From Lunularia cruciata (Eukaryota; Streptophyta; Marchantiopsida; Lunulariales; Lunulariaceae): a stretch of 64,000 nucleotides of DNA. Of the stretch, positions 1 through 12,884 are shown piece by piece. The notes under the pieces are model-generated. The model did not search any database and was not told the DNA's origin. It saw only the letters and a list, made by a program, of their open reading frames with translations. Location of the stretch: contig OX419758.1 in assembly GCA_948567375.1 (NCBI GenBank), forward strand, positions 2,795,001 to 2,859,000, written 5' to 3'. How positions within the stretch are numbered: the stretch's first letter is position 1; each line of letters begins with the position of its first letter. The position numbers and the translations under genes are program-made.

Positions 1-36
1 CTTTCCCATCCTTCATTTTTTCTACATGGTCGCTTG
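1..36 (+). mobile_element. 3' tail of an RLE-element/short-tail family, cut by window edge
   Basis: The first bases match the end of the repeated tail seen around 12.9 kb and 19.8 kb: the CCCATCCTTC block, then a T-run, then CTACATGGTCGC. Only the 3' end is in the window, so its length and target duplication cannot be judged. Confidence 0.7.
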
Positions 37-2700
37 CTTATTATACATAATCTTTGCAGATTTCTTTCTTCCATTCTAACTTTGTGCTCCATCAATATAT
101 TTCATATCTTTTTAATTTCCATAAATGTTTCACACTGACAATATAAGCTTATCAAACACTTTAAAGCTATCCCTTGAAAAATAATGAATGGTAGTTTAAT
201 GATTGTGTAAGACTTTCTTTAAGATGAAGAATGCAAATTGACAAAGTTTTATATGAGAAATGTTCAAAGTTTTTTCCTTTCTTAAACTAAATAAATATGT
301 TAAACTAGATAATAAATACCTAGCTAGACATGGATTCTGCATTCTTTTTGAGAGTTCTTCTTGCTACTTTCTTAGCAGTAAGTAAATATTAATTGTGTGG
401 ACATCATAATTTCTTTTGTAACATCTGTCTAAAACATGAAAACTTTCTCTATAAATATTAATTGTGTCTCTCTTTGTATCTTTTACACCTGTCTTGGATC
501 TTGTGCATATGAGACATTTCTGTAAAATATAAAATATTTTACCAAATTTTTTTTATCTATTGCGTTCACCTTGATTTTTTTCCTTATATCTTCATTATAA
601 TGTATTTTTATTATGATGGAAATACAATAATTTTTTAGGTTCCGGTTGAGTGTAGCAACTAATCCCCAGTCTTTGGCTCAAAAAATAGTAAAGCTTGATC
701 ATTTCTCTTTCTGTAAGTCAAGAAAAAATTTGGTTATCTTTTGTGAATCTTACATCAACTTATTAACTTAGACTACGTGGAAGCGTAATTTAAAATCACC
801 AAAAATGTATGTTATATTAATAATTTATAGCGTGTTAACACTAAAGTTATTGAATTCATAAATCCTTTTAAATGTCATGTGAAAGTAGGAGACGTTTGAA
901 AGGACAAATTACAATGTTACTATAAGGTAGTCTAACAGAAATCAAAACTTAAAACAGAGTTATAAACCATGTAAATATAAAACCAAAATGTTCCTCTACC
1001 ATGTTCGGGTGAACCACCAAAATATAACATGGTTACAAAGCCAAAAAAGAACTTGAAGGGAGAATTCTAATTTTCATACTTATACTATAAAATAAAAATG
1101 AAATGTTAAGTTGATTTGTAAACTGAACCTACTTCTTGCTAGCACATATCCGTAGTACATGCTAGTAGATAAAGCTTAAGATACTTAAAAATATGATAAT
1201 ACTTGCTTAATGCACAAGATAATTTAAAAGTAAGCATAAAAAAAACTCCTTATTTGAAATCACATCATCAAATCGAGAACACAAGAGCCACGATCACATC
1301 TAGTCAATTAAAATAATCATATTTTATTTATGGTCACTAATATGGTCACTAATATCTTGTGAAGCTCTTTTTGCAACGATGATAAATTTAGTCAAACATC
1401 AACCTAATGTGAGCTTAAGAAGCTTATTTACTTTGACCAAAAGTTATCAATGAATAAAATCTCTACTTAGGGCAAATATAGAAGATTTCTACAAAATTTT
1501 CAAATTGGTACCCAATAGATGCAATCTGATGGTGAGGTAACCCAACTCACATATAAATACATTTTATTTATTTAATCAAAATATTTTAAAATAGAACAAG
1601 ATAATAAATAAGTTCATCTCATTCGGAAAAGATTCACTATCTACACCATCGCAAATTCTATCTCCAATTTGGCTCTAAAACATTATATAGCCCTAGCCCT
1701 AGCAAAGTCCTAAACTGCAAACTCAAAACTTGACACTGGTCATGTATATTTACTCACTATACTTTACTTTTGACACTTTGTTTTGCAATGAACTTATAGT
1801 TTTCTGTGTATTAGACCTAGTTCTAAACTTTATACTCAAAATTTTACCATGGTTAGTCTACTTCTACTTACTCTAGTTTGCTTTGGTAATTTGATTCTAG
1901 TGGACTTTCAGTGTTTTAGTGCACACGGGCTCTCGGTGTTTAGAACTAGCGCTGTCAGCAAAGTGGTAGGGGTAGTTATCCACACTTCTGTGGAAGTTAT
2001 TCCATGAGCTTTCTTCATTCCCCATACACATCGAAAACTGGCCCTCTGTCAGTTTTCAACGAGTTTGCTCAAGAAATTTCCTGGAGCAAACTTCTCACCG
2101 TAGCTCTCACTTAAAAATCTACCATCAATTCTTATCTAATTCCCTTGAACAGGACTCCAGAGCAAACTTCTCATCCAGATCGAACTTATCGCCAGTAGTC
2201 CGCACTTCAAAATCTACCATCAATTCTTAAGATATTTCCCTCGAACAGGTCCGCACTTAAAATCTGCACCCAATTCTTATGATATTCCCTTGAATAGGTC
2301 CATCACACCCTCAAGTTTGACGCCGTTTTAATTCCAGAAAACTTTTTTTCCGTCAATTTCATGCGAGTTTGAGAAAAATGCACTTCTGCTTTGAGGGACG
2401 TTAGAGTATACTCAGTATTTCCGCCGCTTACAAGATGTTTACTTACGACAGTGGAGTTTCAATTCCATCTATCGGAATTGAAATTCTCTTACAAACAAGA
2501 TCCCATCAAACCGTACAAGATCTAGAAAAAAAATAACATAGAGCTAACCCCCAATAAAGTTTATATAAAAAATGTACTTTATTATATTTAAGATATTCGA
2601 ATTATATAGATCATACTGTTTACACGTAATTAAAATATATTAAAAAATATCATCTAATGAAATTGCTTTCCTAAAAGTGAGTGCCGTACAAAGCAATGGG
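37..2700. other. AT-rich intergenic DNA
   Basis: No open reading frame, RNA gene or recognisable element is visible apart from the small repeats listed separately. Base composition is strongly AT-rich. A short inverted repeat, AGTTTGCTC/GAGCAAACT, lies at 2062-2092 with a 13-base loop; another, GAAAACTG/CAGTTTTC, lies just before it. Confidence 0.6.
2105..2300 (+). repeat. three degenerate direct repeats of about 50 bp
   Basis: A block reading roughly CACTTAAAATCTACCATC, then AATTCTTA, then TTCCCTTGAACAGG occurs at about 2105-2152, 2200-2250 and 2251-2300. The last two are adjacent. No coding sense is visible. Confidence 0.7.
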
Positions 2701-3008
2701 CACTTTGGGAACGAATATTCCACCCATGTGGCATGGCATTCCGGTCTGGGAGGTCGCGCGGAGTAAGTGAAACTCTCATAACGGAGGCGCAATTCTGACA
2801 TGGATTACTCGGTAGCACGGACGGAACGCCGTCAGGAGGGGAAGTAGAGCAAAACCAATAGACCGGCAGACTCTGATGTTGTGTGGTTTAGGGTTTAGGC
2901 TGTGGGGTTCGTTTGTTCGACGAATTGCCATTTTGGGCGAGAAAATTCCTGCAGGTCGGATTGTGAGAGATTTGTTGATGGCAGCTAGAATTCAACGGAT
3001 TGGTAGAG
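2700..3008 (+). promoter_or_regulatory. presumed promoter and 5' leader of the DDX55-like helicase
   Basis: This is a local rise in GC content between AT-rich intergenic DNA and the helicase start codon at 3009. No TATA box is obvious. Assignment rests on position only. Confidence 0.35.
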
Positions 3009-6000
3009 ATGAAGGGTACTCGGTTTAGGGATTTGAAACCAGCTCTATCAGAGGAATCTCTGGCGGTGCTAGATGGACAGGGTTTTATCACGGCTACTCC
3101 AGTGCAAGTGGCGACTATTCCTCTTCTGTGCAGCTACAAGGATGTGTCTGTCGATGCTGCTACTGGTTCGGGGAAGACACTCGCATTTTTAGTACCTGTA
3201 GTGGAAAAATTTCGAGGGCTTTCGGAAACCTTGAAGAAAAATCAGGTCAATTTTACTCCTCGGTGCTGATCAAGCGACGTCCAGTGACTTGGAATTCGCG
3301 TTTGAAGTTTGAAGAGACTGGAAGTTTAAAGTTTTCCTGTGGATGGGTGAGGAATTATATATTGGAGCTAATGTGACGTTTCATTTACTCATCAGGTTGG
3401 AGCTATAGTTATTTCTCCGACTCGCGAGCTGGCATCGCAAATATTTCAGGTAGCACAGCCATTTATGGAGACGTTGCCCAAGTATGAAGCGACGTTACTC
3501 GTGGGAGGGACAGATGTTTCAGCTGACATAGCAAAATTGAAGGAGAACGGGGCCAATTTGCTAATTGGAACCCCTGGTCGAATTGAAGATATACTGGATC
3601 GAGCTTCTTTCTTGGACTTGAAAACTTTGGAGGTAAGTTTCAACCTTTCTGAATTTTATCTCATGTAGACATTGCAGTTTTTGCATCTTATTCTGAGAAG
3701 TTACCTCTTGATTTAAGATAACCGATGTTTGAAAATCATCAATATTTCTTACACCATGTATCAAATTTTAAATTTGCAGATTGTTTTCCATCCTGTCTTG
3801 CCTTTCTGATGAATATTCTTGAATCTCACTTTCTTCTTAGTTCCTTTCAACTTTGGTGCCTTTCAACTTTGGTGCCTTTCAACTTTGGTGCCTTTCAATT
3901 CTGCGCTACTTAATTTTTCTCTAGAATTAGTTTTGCAACCCTCTTTTACTCGATTTGTGCTTAATTACGCGTAAACAACACGTTTTGGACACATATTGTG
4001 CCTCTGTTCTCAAAGATGGAAATTTTCTTCTCCTGAGTCCTTGAACGTATCTTCGACATGTAAAGGACTTTTACATAGCTGCTATTGCCATCTTACTATT
4101 TATCTTTGTTGGATCAGGTGTTAATACTCGATGAGGCAGATAGACTGCTAGACATGGGATTTAAACGTCAGCTTTCAGTTATCATAAACCGTCTTCCAAA
4201 GCTAAGGAGAACAGGTCTATTCTCTGCTACCCAGACTCAGGCAGTAGAAGAACTTGCCAAAGCTGGGCTACGAAATCCTGTTAGAGTAGAGGTCCGCATC
4301 GAAACCAAGGCTTCTTTGACTGGCGAAGGTCCTGAGTGTCCAAGAACACCTGCCAGCCTTACAACCCAGGTATTACTTTTGAGAGTCAATCATCACCAGT
4401 TGATCCTTCTATCAAGATTATCCACACAAATTTTGACACTTGTTTGCGAATTTGCCTGACGCTACATCCTTCCAAACTCTGTCGAGACTTTGCTCAACTT
4501 CAGAAAGAGATTACAAGTTACTGAGTTGTTTCAAGCGAGGAAAGTAACGACTGTGAATGTAACCCTGTGAAGCGTATCCTTTGTTGGTAAAACAAATACA
4601 ATTTGATTGGTTTGGTCCTTGTTTGACTTCGGCCACTAACTTCAGTGTTGATCTTGATAGTATTCAATTGTCGACCCGGACATCAAACCTGCGCAACTCG
4701 TTAATTTTCTCATTGAGCATGCCTCCAGCAAGATCATAGTGTGAGTACCAGCAACCTAAACATGTTGCCTTATCTTGATCGTCGATGGACATCCGTTGTA
4801 AGTACAGCACATGATCGCTGGTGATCCAGTTAACCATTTTAAATTAACTGGTGCGACTGGTGTGGCTTGCAGATATTTCATGACATGTGCATGTGTGGAC
4901 TACTGGGGAACAGTCCTTCCTCAGTTGAAAATGTTGAAGGGTATGTCGATAATTTCATTGCATGGCAAGATGAAGCAGGTAAGTTTCACGTGATATGTGA
5001 AGTACTGAATTGCATTTCACTTCTCTTTTCTCTTTCACTCTTCTTGTCACTTCTTCCTTGGTCGGTGGAGTGGGAAATACTTTCTTAACATCCATTTACT
5101 TCGCCGGGTACTTGTTCGGGCTTGTGGTGCGATACTCACCTCTTTGAAGAAAGTTTTAGTAGCTTGTCGTCCTGACTGGCTTTTATGTCAAAATTGCCTA
5201 TGGGGTTTCAGTCAGCCCGAGAGAAAGCGCTGAACACGTTTACTGAGCTGCCTGCAAGTGTTCTATTTTGCACCGATGTTGCAGCACGTGGCCTGGACAT
5301 CCCAGGTGTCGATTGGATCATTCAGGTACACGTCTTTTGCCACATATGTTCAGATTCGGTGTACAAGGAATCTGCCTTTGCTGTCACGCCCCTTTTCCTT
5401 TGGTGATCAGAAGTTGAATTATGCCAAGTGATCGCCACATTCCTCGGGACCTTGATTGTATGCTGACCCTTTGTGCCCGGTTCAAGGAGATTACGAATTC
5501 GAGTTCAGTTCCCCTTCTTATATGCATTACTTCAAGCTCTTAGTTCAGTGATGTGAAGGTACAAAAGGTAGCGGTGTGATAGCCGATGCGCTAAAAGTAT
5601 TTTCCTTACCAGTAGTTCTTTTTATTGCTTGTCAGTATGATCCTCCTCAAGACCCGAATGTGTTCGTGCATCGTGTGGGCCGTACAGCTCGAATGGGTCG
5701 ATCTGGCAATGCACTTGTTTATCTTCTGCCCAAGGTGAGCTTTCTCCCAGAGTTCTGCATTTGGATCAAGAACTGAGTCTTCCAAATGATGCTGTTGTTT
5801 ACACCTTCAACTTTCTAACTACGTTGCTCTCTTCGTGCAGGAAGATGCATATGTAGAGTTTCTGCGTATTCGGCGTGTACCGATAGAGGAGCTGCCTCTG
5901 CCGGAAACTAACCTTGAAATCGTTCCCCTGGTAAGAAACCAAGCGTAAAGTATGTTTGTTTTGCCTACTTCGGTGACAGTAATCACAGACTTATACCCGA

Positions 6001-7059
6001 TTACTGATCCACTGAGTGACTGATAAACAGCTACGTGCAGCTGCTCAAGAAGATCGGGACGTAATGGAGAAAGGAGTGAAAGCGTTTGTCTCCTATGTGC
6101 GTGCCTACAAGGAACATCAATGCACTTACATTTTCAGGTGATGATCTGCACCTGCAGATTTAGTTCATCCCGGTCCCTCTTGTCGCACGTTGCAACCTTA
6201 ATGTATCATCTTTCCCTTCAGTCTAACACTGTCACTTGTCTACTCCTTGATCAGATGGAAACAACTGGAGTTAGGTAAAGTGGGAATGGGGTATGGGTTG
6301 TTACAGTTGCCATCCATGCCTGAGCTTAGGCGAGGTGTTTTAACACCCGAATTCTTTATACCTATGGAGGGTATCGATATCGACAAAATAAAATACAAGT
6401 ACGGGAGACTTATGTCAATTTGAGATTGCTTTATTTTGGGAATATGCTGATATGGGCTTATCAGAGATAGCACAGAGCACGATGGGTGCTCTGTGGATGG
6501 AATTGTTCACTTCAGATTATCGACATGTTATTTTCCGAAAGTACTATCTCATTCAGGTTTCTTTCCGGGCATCATTTCTGTGCTTGCCATCACTTGGGTT
6601 CACATTGAAACTACTTCTCCGCAGCTAAGAATTTGTTAGTTTTATTTCAGGGACAAGGCACGAGAAAAGCAACGTCTGAAGAATTGGACAATCAAGAAAG
6701 AACCAAGAGAAAATATGGAGGAGAACGGTCATAAGCTCAATCCACCTGAATCTGCGAAGCCTAGCAACAATGAAAGGAAGAAGAACAGCAAGAAGCGCCA
6801 ACTCGATCAATCGAGAAAGGATAATGACGACATGGAGAATGATTACAGAATGCTTAAGAAGTTGAAGAAAGGTCTCATAAGCGAAGAGGAGTTCGACAAG
6901 GCAGTTGACCTGGACGGTGAGCTTACAGAAGCTGAGCAAAAGAAGGTAGAGCAGAAACAGAAAGCTACCAGAAGCTCATCATCGGTAAAGGCCAAGAAGT
7001 CAAAACCGTCGGACAGAAGTAACAGTGGTAAGAAGAAGTGGGTCTCATCCAAGGCATAG
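3009..7059 (+). CDS. DEAD-box ATP-dependent RNA helicase, DDX55/Spb4/RH18 type
   Basis: A predicted 624-residue RNA helicase. By family it acts in the nucleolus during late 60S pre-ribosome maturation. Exons: 3009-3245, 3396-3632, 4118-4369, 4661-4740, 4873-4978, 5212-5325, 5636-5734, 5841-5930, 6031-6137, 6255-6398, 6651-7059; all introns are GT-AG and the frame is kept throughout. Visible motifs: Q motif (GFITATPVQ, residues 25-33), Walker A ATGSGKT (51-57), PTRELA (87-92), TPGR, DEAD (163-166), SAT (194-196), ARGLD, and HRVGRTAR (354-361). A C-terminal domain with [10 protein letters not shown] and a Lys/Glu-rich basic tail ending KKKWVSSKA matches this subfamily. The ATG at 3009 fits; the upstream in-frame codon at 3000 is TTG. 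The exon 3-4 junction lacks the usual TPxGLxxxY linker, so a microexon may be missed. The gene is convergent with LAS1. Confidence 0.93.
3843..3905 (+). repeat. 16-bp tandem repeat in helicase intron 2
   Basis: The unit CCTTTCAACTTTGGTG occurs three times exactly (3843-3890), followed by a partial fourth copy. It lies inside the 485-bp second intron and does not touch exons. Confidence 0.9.
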
Positions 7060-8037
7060 TACACGAGTTAACTGCAGACGGAACTTGTCCGACTAGGCAA
7101 GTGTTGGCCCCATTGACTAGTCGTTAGCGGTGTCCAAAATCCGTTCGACGACGTCCGCCGTTTGTTGACGTTTTTGCATCTACATGTATATCATGGGGCG
7201 TCCCCCTGAAAGGTAGTGCAGCAACTATTCGAGTGATATATTCGGCTTCTCACTGTACATAAAGAGGTAGAAACGATGCCACTCTGACTGTATCCATATA
7301 TGAAAGAGTGAAATGCGATAATCCTACACCTTGTCAAGAATCTTTCAAGTCTTTTTCTGAGAAATGAACATTACATTATGCTCATAAGTGTGATATTTGA
7401 GGTTGGTGGAAGCCTTGTTCGAAGCCTAACGGCATAGAGGTACCTTTCTGCCAGAATTCTGAGCAAGAAAGAATGCAGTCTCTCAATGAAGCCCATGTCA
7501 GAAAAGCTACATATAAAATAGCAGTCATAAAAATATGAAAGTGAGCAGGGAAACCTCTCGACTCTCAGCAATCCTGTAGTTTGATTTCAGATCTCAAGCA
7601 ACGGCTGCTAATTGGAAAGTGGGGTACGGATGAGATTATAGCAAAATAGGTGGGAACATGTGCACCAAGCATCCCCGTAATTTAGCCAAGGATCTTGACA
7701 AAGAGCTCCGAAGAACATTTGTTGTAACATCAGAGAAAATTGGTAACTGAAATGAGTTTATTTGATTTTCGATGGAGACAATCATGTAAAATTCAAAGCA
7801 CCGTTCAGATTTCTGCCTTATATTCTACCTCCGTGATAAGCTCACCAATTTGATACTCGACTTTATCTCTATCCTCGGTCCGACATCTCAAAATAGCTAA
7901 GTTCACTAACCTCTGACCTCGTAGACGCCCGCCAAAAACATGCTCTTCGGAGTAGCTTGTAAAAGGTAAGCAGAGGATGAACATCGACGAGCTCAAAAAA
8001 AAATGTTAGTAAGACGGGTTAATACTCGCTTGACCCG
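7060..8037. other. convergent 3' UTR/intergenic region
   Basis: Nearly 1 kb lies between the stop codons of two genes that face each other. It should hold both 3' UTRs and polyadenylation signals. The short minus-strand open frame at 7805-7996 has no recognisable domain and lies in the presumed LAS1 3' UTR. Confidence 0.6.
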
Positions 8038-11000
8038 CTAAAGTACATGAACTGCAGCTGCTAATGACTCCATTTGCTGGGGTGTGACGTGTGCCAAAGT
8101 CCCGTGTTGTCGTAGGCAACCCTGAAGCAGAGAGCCCCCTGGCAGTTGTTCAGTCTTCAGCCTTGAGTGGTTCCCTCCGGTGGATTGTGTTGGCTTTCCC
8201 TTTTCCTCCTGCGGAACACTGAACTGCACATGGCGCTCAGACTTTTTTGCTCTCTTCTCCAAGGAGAGGTCGTCTTCACTTTTTCTCTTAATTGCACTTA
8301 CTTCCACATGATTTGTTGCGCTTTCTCGATTCCGGACAATATCATCGACAATGAGCACCTGCTGCTGTTCGCTATGGGTTTCCCCTCCACTTTCTAGCCT
8401 TACGGCCTCTACTTTGTCGCTAATTTCAAGTGATGGCATTATTCCTACAACATGGTATGGAGAGGGAATCATTCCTAGCGCACACGGTCTCCAGTTATCA
8501 GTCAGTGTCCATCTGCTTTCCTGGTTACCTTTCCCTCCAGGGTTTGTCCCGTGAGTCGCTCTTCGATCCTGTGTCACGGTTGTTCTTAACGCTTCACCTG
8601 ATCTAATGTCTTGCGCTGAAACAGATCTCCTTCTCACTTCTCTTTCTGAAGATAGCCTACTAAGAAGTTCAGCTTGCTGCCTCTTCACTCTCTCATAACG
8701 CAGGTCACAGCTCGTCAAAGACATCTCTGCTGGGCCAGATCCATCAGAGCCTGGAGCAGACCCTTCGAAGGCTTTTTCTCCTCTAAATGGCTCGGGGTTA
8801 AAACCTTCCAAAGAGGCTTCTGATGCAGGAGATTCGCCCGAATCCATGTTAGCACTACTATCGTGTTTGATACCAGGGACTTCCCGCAAAATGCAACCAA
8901 ATCTGGCAAGCATTGCTGCTTGTTGCTCCAGTTTCTTGTTGCCAACTCTTAAAGCAATCAGTGACACTAATTCTACCTGTGGCCCTCTCTCAGTAGATAT
9001 GTATAGGCATGAACGCAGAAGCTCGCGGCAGAGCTCCTCATTTAAGTCTGCCTTCACGGTCAGGCTGCTACTAATTCCTAGAGTCTTTGACTTGACTATT
9101 TCTTGAATAATCGGTTTACATGGTGCATCCGAGCTCTCATTTTCTAGCAGCCAAGCACAAAAGGAAATCAGACGATTCAATCCTGCTGGACTGAGGACAA
9201 AGGGCTTGCCTTCTTTCAGGTTATCAGCTGATGCCACAGATCGGGGCGAAGACATCAGCGATCGAGTTGAAGATCTTAAAGCGAGGTTATCTCCCCCCTC
9301 ATCGCCCTTTACACCTATAGGTCGTCCTGTGATTGGGCTACTAGAACTGATCCGCTTGACAATTGCAACCAGCAGCATTGCTGGCAACCGGGGCAGCTGA
9401 TTCGAGAGTTTACAAATAGTATATCTCCATGCAGTGTAGGTGGCAGCTGCCGAGTCAAACCTATGATTGGGATCATCCTTCTCCATGTACCGGCGGTCTT
9501 GCTCATCCAGGTTAGTCAACACTTCTTGTTCCAGCAGCCCTTCGTCAACCAGTATTGATACCAGTTCCGAGGTCGAACTTAGACAAAGATCCAGTAACTC
9601 TTTGAACAACTTCGTTCGTTTCTGCTTCATAATTTCTAAATTATGTCTGTGCATATGACGTAACGATCTCTTCTCTTTTACCAGCCGTATTCTTTCTTCC
9701 TCGCTCTCGCCATCAGCATGCTCTTCCATTTCGTCGTCATTTGGACCTGAAACTGGGGTCAAGATGTCGATGATAAGGAAACAGTGTTCCAGCAGCTTCG
9801 CTTTGAGCTCCTCACGAGCACAGCCCAATGTTAGCCTCTGTTGGTCCCAGTAGTGCACCTTTAACCACTCAAGAGCCTGGACCGCCATAAGAGAAGAGAC
9901 AGTGGAAAAACGCAGTTGAGGGTGTCAGAACTACAGGGATATGAAATTCATATGAAGCAGTTTCGACATTAGACCGATCAGACAAGTGCAATTGGACCTT
10001 GTAGTACGCAAGGTATTAACGAACCTGTTTGCTTGCTGATTGCAAAAGAGGTAATCCGGGAAGCTCAGTGTGTGCCGTCTCTGCAAACCAATAAGATCGT
10101 GAACAAAGATAACTTAAAGGAGCGCTTGAACCTTTACCTGAAAATCAAACACCAAAGAAGCCTAGAGATCCTACAGCAGAACTGGTGACGATCCATACAC
10201 ACCATGCCGTATGTCCACAAGCAGACGAGGAAGTCCTGCTGAATCTGCTCTTGTTGCAACTGAACTAACATTGCGCTTCGCTGACACGTCTACCACCCCA
10301 TTCACCAGCCTGCTCCAGGTTCAACCACCCAATCACATCATATTACTCACTTTTGACCTTCAGCATAACCATTCAAAAGCGTCCTGCATGGTACATAATT
10401 CCAGACAGTAAACTATCGTATAAGTACGAGTTTAATTTCATGCAACCTCCGCGAAAATTCCAGTGCCTGAAACTAAGAGGGCAACTGAGATCCTGCATTT
10501 AATAAAAAGGGCTAACTAACCAAAAGTGAAGCTTAAACTGCCGTGTTAGATACCGCACCGGGTATTCACAAGGATACATCAATTTGGTTTCGAGGACAAG
10601 TGGTAAAAATGAAGATCAGGACCTTACCTCTGGACAGCCATCGCATACATCATTCGGAGCATTTCCTCTGGAAGACCACCTTCCGGGGGAATGTCATGAC
10701 TAAACACACAGCCAGAAGGGGAATAAGTCAAACAATTTTGTCACCATAATGTCATCGCACTTACATTATCTTTAGCTTACAGGCGTCAGAAGATACTATG
10801 CAAATTGAACTTTTGCGAAAAGAAAATGCTTACTTAAAATGAGGATCTCGCAGATGGATGCTAGTCAACACTCCAGTAGTCTCCACGGCAATCGGCACAT
10901 TTCCCCTGCTCTGCCATGCTTGTATCTGAGAAGAGCAAGAGGGAGTTAAGGTACAAATTCAACGTGCTGACAGCAATGCAGAAAACAAAAATGCATTAGG

Positions 11001-11182
11001 GAGAGAACCAACAGAAAAATGCAGAGGAGCTCAGGATCGCAAAATGCAGAGGAACTCACACGATCTTGAGCTGCTGAAATGCGCTTGGTGCAGTCTGAGA
11101 AGATTTCCTTGGCGACCCACTCCCAGTGAGCCCAACTCTGCCAGGGTACTTGGCGCATTCCAGCAGATCGTTGTTTCACCAT
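8038..11182 (-). CDS. LAS1-like pre-rRNA (ITS2) endoribonuclease
   Basis: A predicted 762-residue homologue of Las1, the HEPN nuclease that cuts ITS2 of pre-rRNA to separate 5.8S from 25S/28S, working with the Grc3/Nol9 kinase. Exons in transcript order: 11182-11060, 10925-10834, 10699-10628, 10309-10203, 10080-10025, 9876-8038. Diagnostic sequence: VPWQSWAHWEWV near the N-terminus, AWQSRGNVPIAVETT, then RLVNGVVD, and VDIRHETAHTELPGLPLL. The last contains the HEPN RHxxxH catalytic motif at residues 130-135, split by intron 4. ALEWLKVHYWDQQ opens the large last exon; the ATG at 9888 is intronic, and the real acceptor precedes 9876. The long C-terminal part has acidic and Ser-rich stretches and a Lys-rich segment (KRKSEDDLSLEKRAKKSE), resembling a nuclear localisation signal. 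The start is the ATG at 11182; a second ATG follows eight codons on. Confidence 0.9.
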
Positions 11183-11490
11183 CTTGCCAGTTCCCACCTT
11201 CAAAACCCTACCCTAATTTCTTAAACCCCAGGTCGAGCTCGAAATCTCTCAACGGGTGCTGCAACAGGGTCCAGAATTCAAAAGAGTCAAATTGGCGAAT
11301 TTAGCACTCATTTGTACAATACAGCCGCTAGCTAGCAGCTAGTGGTGTCTACTTCGGAGCTCTGGCCTGGCACATTTCAGCAGATTATTCTTTCACCATC
11401 TTGCAAAGTCGTACTGTCACCGGAGTTCGTGTCTCAAAACCCTAACCTAATTCCTTAAACCTCAAGCCGCGCTCGAAATCTGCCGACGGA
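11151..11490 (-). repeat. diverged direct duplication of the LAS1 first-exon/leader segment
   Basis: About 110 bp spanning the LAS1 start codon and leader (11151-11260) is repeated in degraded form at about 11367-11489. Shared blocks include TTTCACCATCTTGC, TCAAAACCCTA, CTAAT-CTTAAACC and GCTCGAAATCT. The outer copy lies upstream of the LAS1 start on the minus strand, so it could be an old promoter/5' UTR duplication. Confidence 0.7.
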
Positions 11491-12344
11491 TACCTGAGTC
11501 AAAATCTTCCAATGGCGAATTAGAAAGTTGTATCTTCTGCACAGCAACTATCGCTGTGAGAAGGTTACACGACGGGAGTTAGCAGTCTCTAGTCGAGACC
11601 GCCCGTGACAGAATTGTCACATCAGTTTTCCTCGCAAAGGATTCATTCATCAGTACCAACGCCAAACAATCGTAAGAATCACAACCACTGCGCATCCCCT
11701 TCCCGGCATTCCCCGTGCAGGGGCTACCGGCAGGTCAAAACGCCGTTCCAGCAGATTCTGAGTAAATGCGATAGATGACGGTTGGGATCGGTAAACAAGC
11801 AGGTCATTCGACCGAAATTAGCGAAAAGTTCCCAATATATGGTGTAACACTATGGATTAGCCGGGAGACTCCGGAATACAACACACTCGCTTTAGCAGAT
11901 TCTGATAAATCCCGGTCAGTTCCCGCCGGAGTCGGCACATGTCTACGTAACAATGTCGCTGAACCTAAATGAGCGAACTCTTCCCCAGCATACCCGGAAC
12001 CCTTGCAAATTAAAAAAGCATTGCGTTCCGAATCTTCCCGAAATGACGAAAACTCCCGAACTTAACCGGTAATCATTGCACATTAGCCGGTGTCAATGAG
12101 GCTAGACCGGGACTTCAACAGATTCCCAGGGGAAGTTTCGCCTTCAACGGAGCAGTCATTCTGTGAATCTAGCGAATACCACTGTCCAAAATACACGTCG
12201 TGTATTCTCGTACTGTCCTCGTGGAGTAGATAAACCTACAGAGTACTGGACAAAATCCAAATACGACGTAAGTATGTGGACCAATTTTGTGAAGGGGATT
12301 GAATGAGAAGTGTGATATCTATCAACTAGAACAACTAGTCATAC
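11491..12344. other. intergenic, no gene seen
   Basis: Moderate GC content and recurrent CCGG/TCCCGG words, but no convincing reading frame. The plus-strand frame at 11775-11972 has no recognisable similarity. The sequence AATACACG-T-CGTGTATT near 12190 is a short palindrome. Confidence 0.5.
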
Positions 12345-12428
12345 AATGTGGACAAGGCGACTCCGTAAAATAACAAGAAGGATGGGAAGACCCCCATCAA
12401 GCCGTACAAGGTGAGACATAAGAGGTGA
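12345..12428 (-). mobile_element. short tail-only retroelement, 84 bp, with 12-bp target duplication
   Basis: The reverse complement carries the family tail: TGTACGGCTTGATGGGG, TCTTCCCATCCTTC and a GTCGCC end. It is flanked by the direct repeat AACTAGTCATAC at 12333-12344 and 12429-12440, which marks it as an independent insertion. Confidence 0.85.
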
Positions 12429-12884
12429 AACTAGTCATACGTTAGTTGCACAAAAGTATAAGAGCCAACATCTGTGTGTGAGGATAAAAATCCTAGCAAT
12501 AGGAAAATAGTAGACCTTTTACATCAATACTTGTGTGCATCTTGTCATTTCTAGCTCGTTGAGAGATCCAATATATAAGCTATCGTTCTGAGTATGTGCT
12601 TATGGATGTGATGGGTTGCTGTTTGTTGCCAACTAGTCAGCTGGAGTTTGTGATCATCCATGCAATTAGCCCGACAGCTTTGCGTGTTAGTTGGTTTAAA
12701 GAGGTAGAATACCATGTGGAACAGCTGAATTGAATGGATGCAACAGTACATGGATCAGCTAGAAACTATATCCAATATGTACAGTTCTAGTGAAAAGCTT
12801 GTTCTGATGCTAATTTTACTGATGATATGGCACGAAGTTTTGTTTACTAGCTCGTAAACTGATTGTTCAGAAAACAATAAAATG

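Noticed and set aside
9877-9888. ATG at 9888 as the start of a 616-residue protein
   Set aside because: The acceptor CCAG just before 9876 and conserved LAS1 exons further upstream show that this ATG is intronic.
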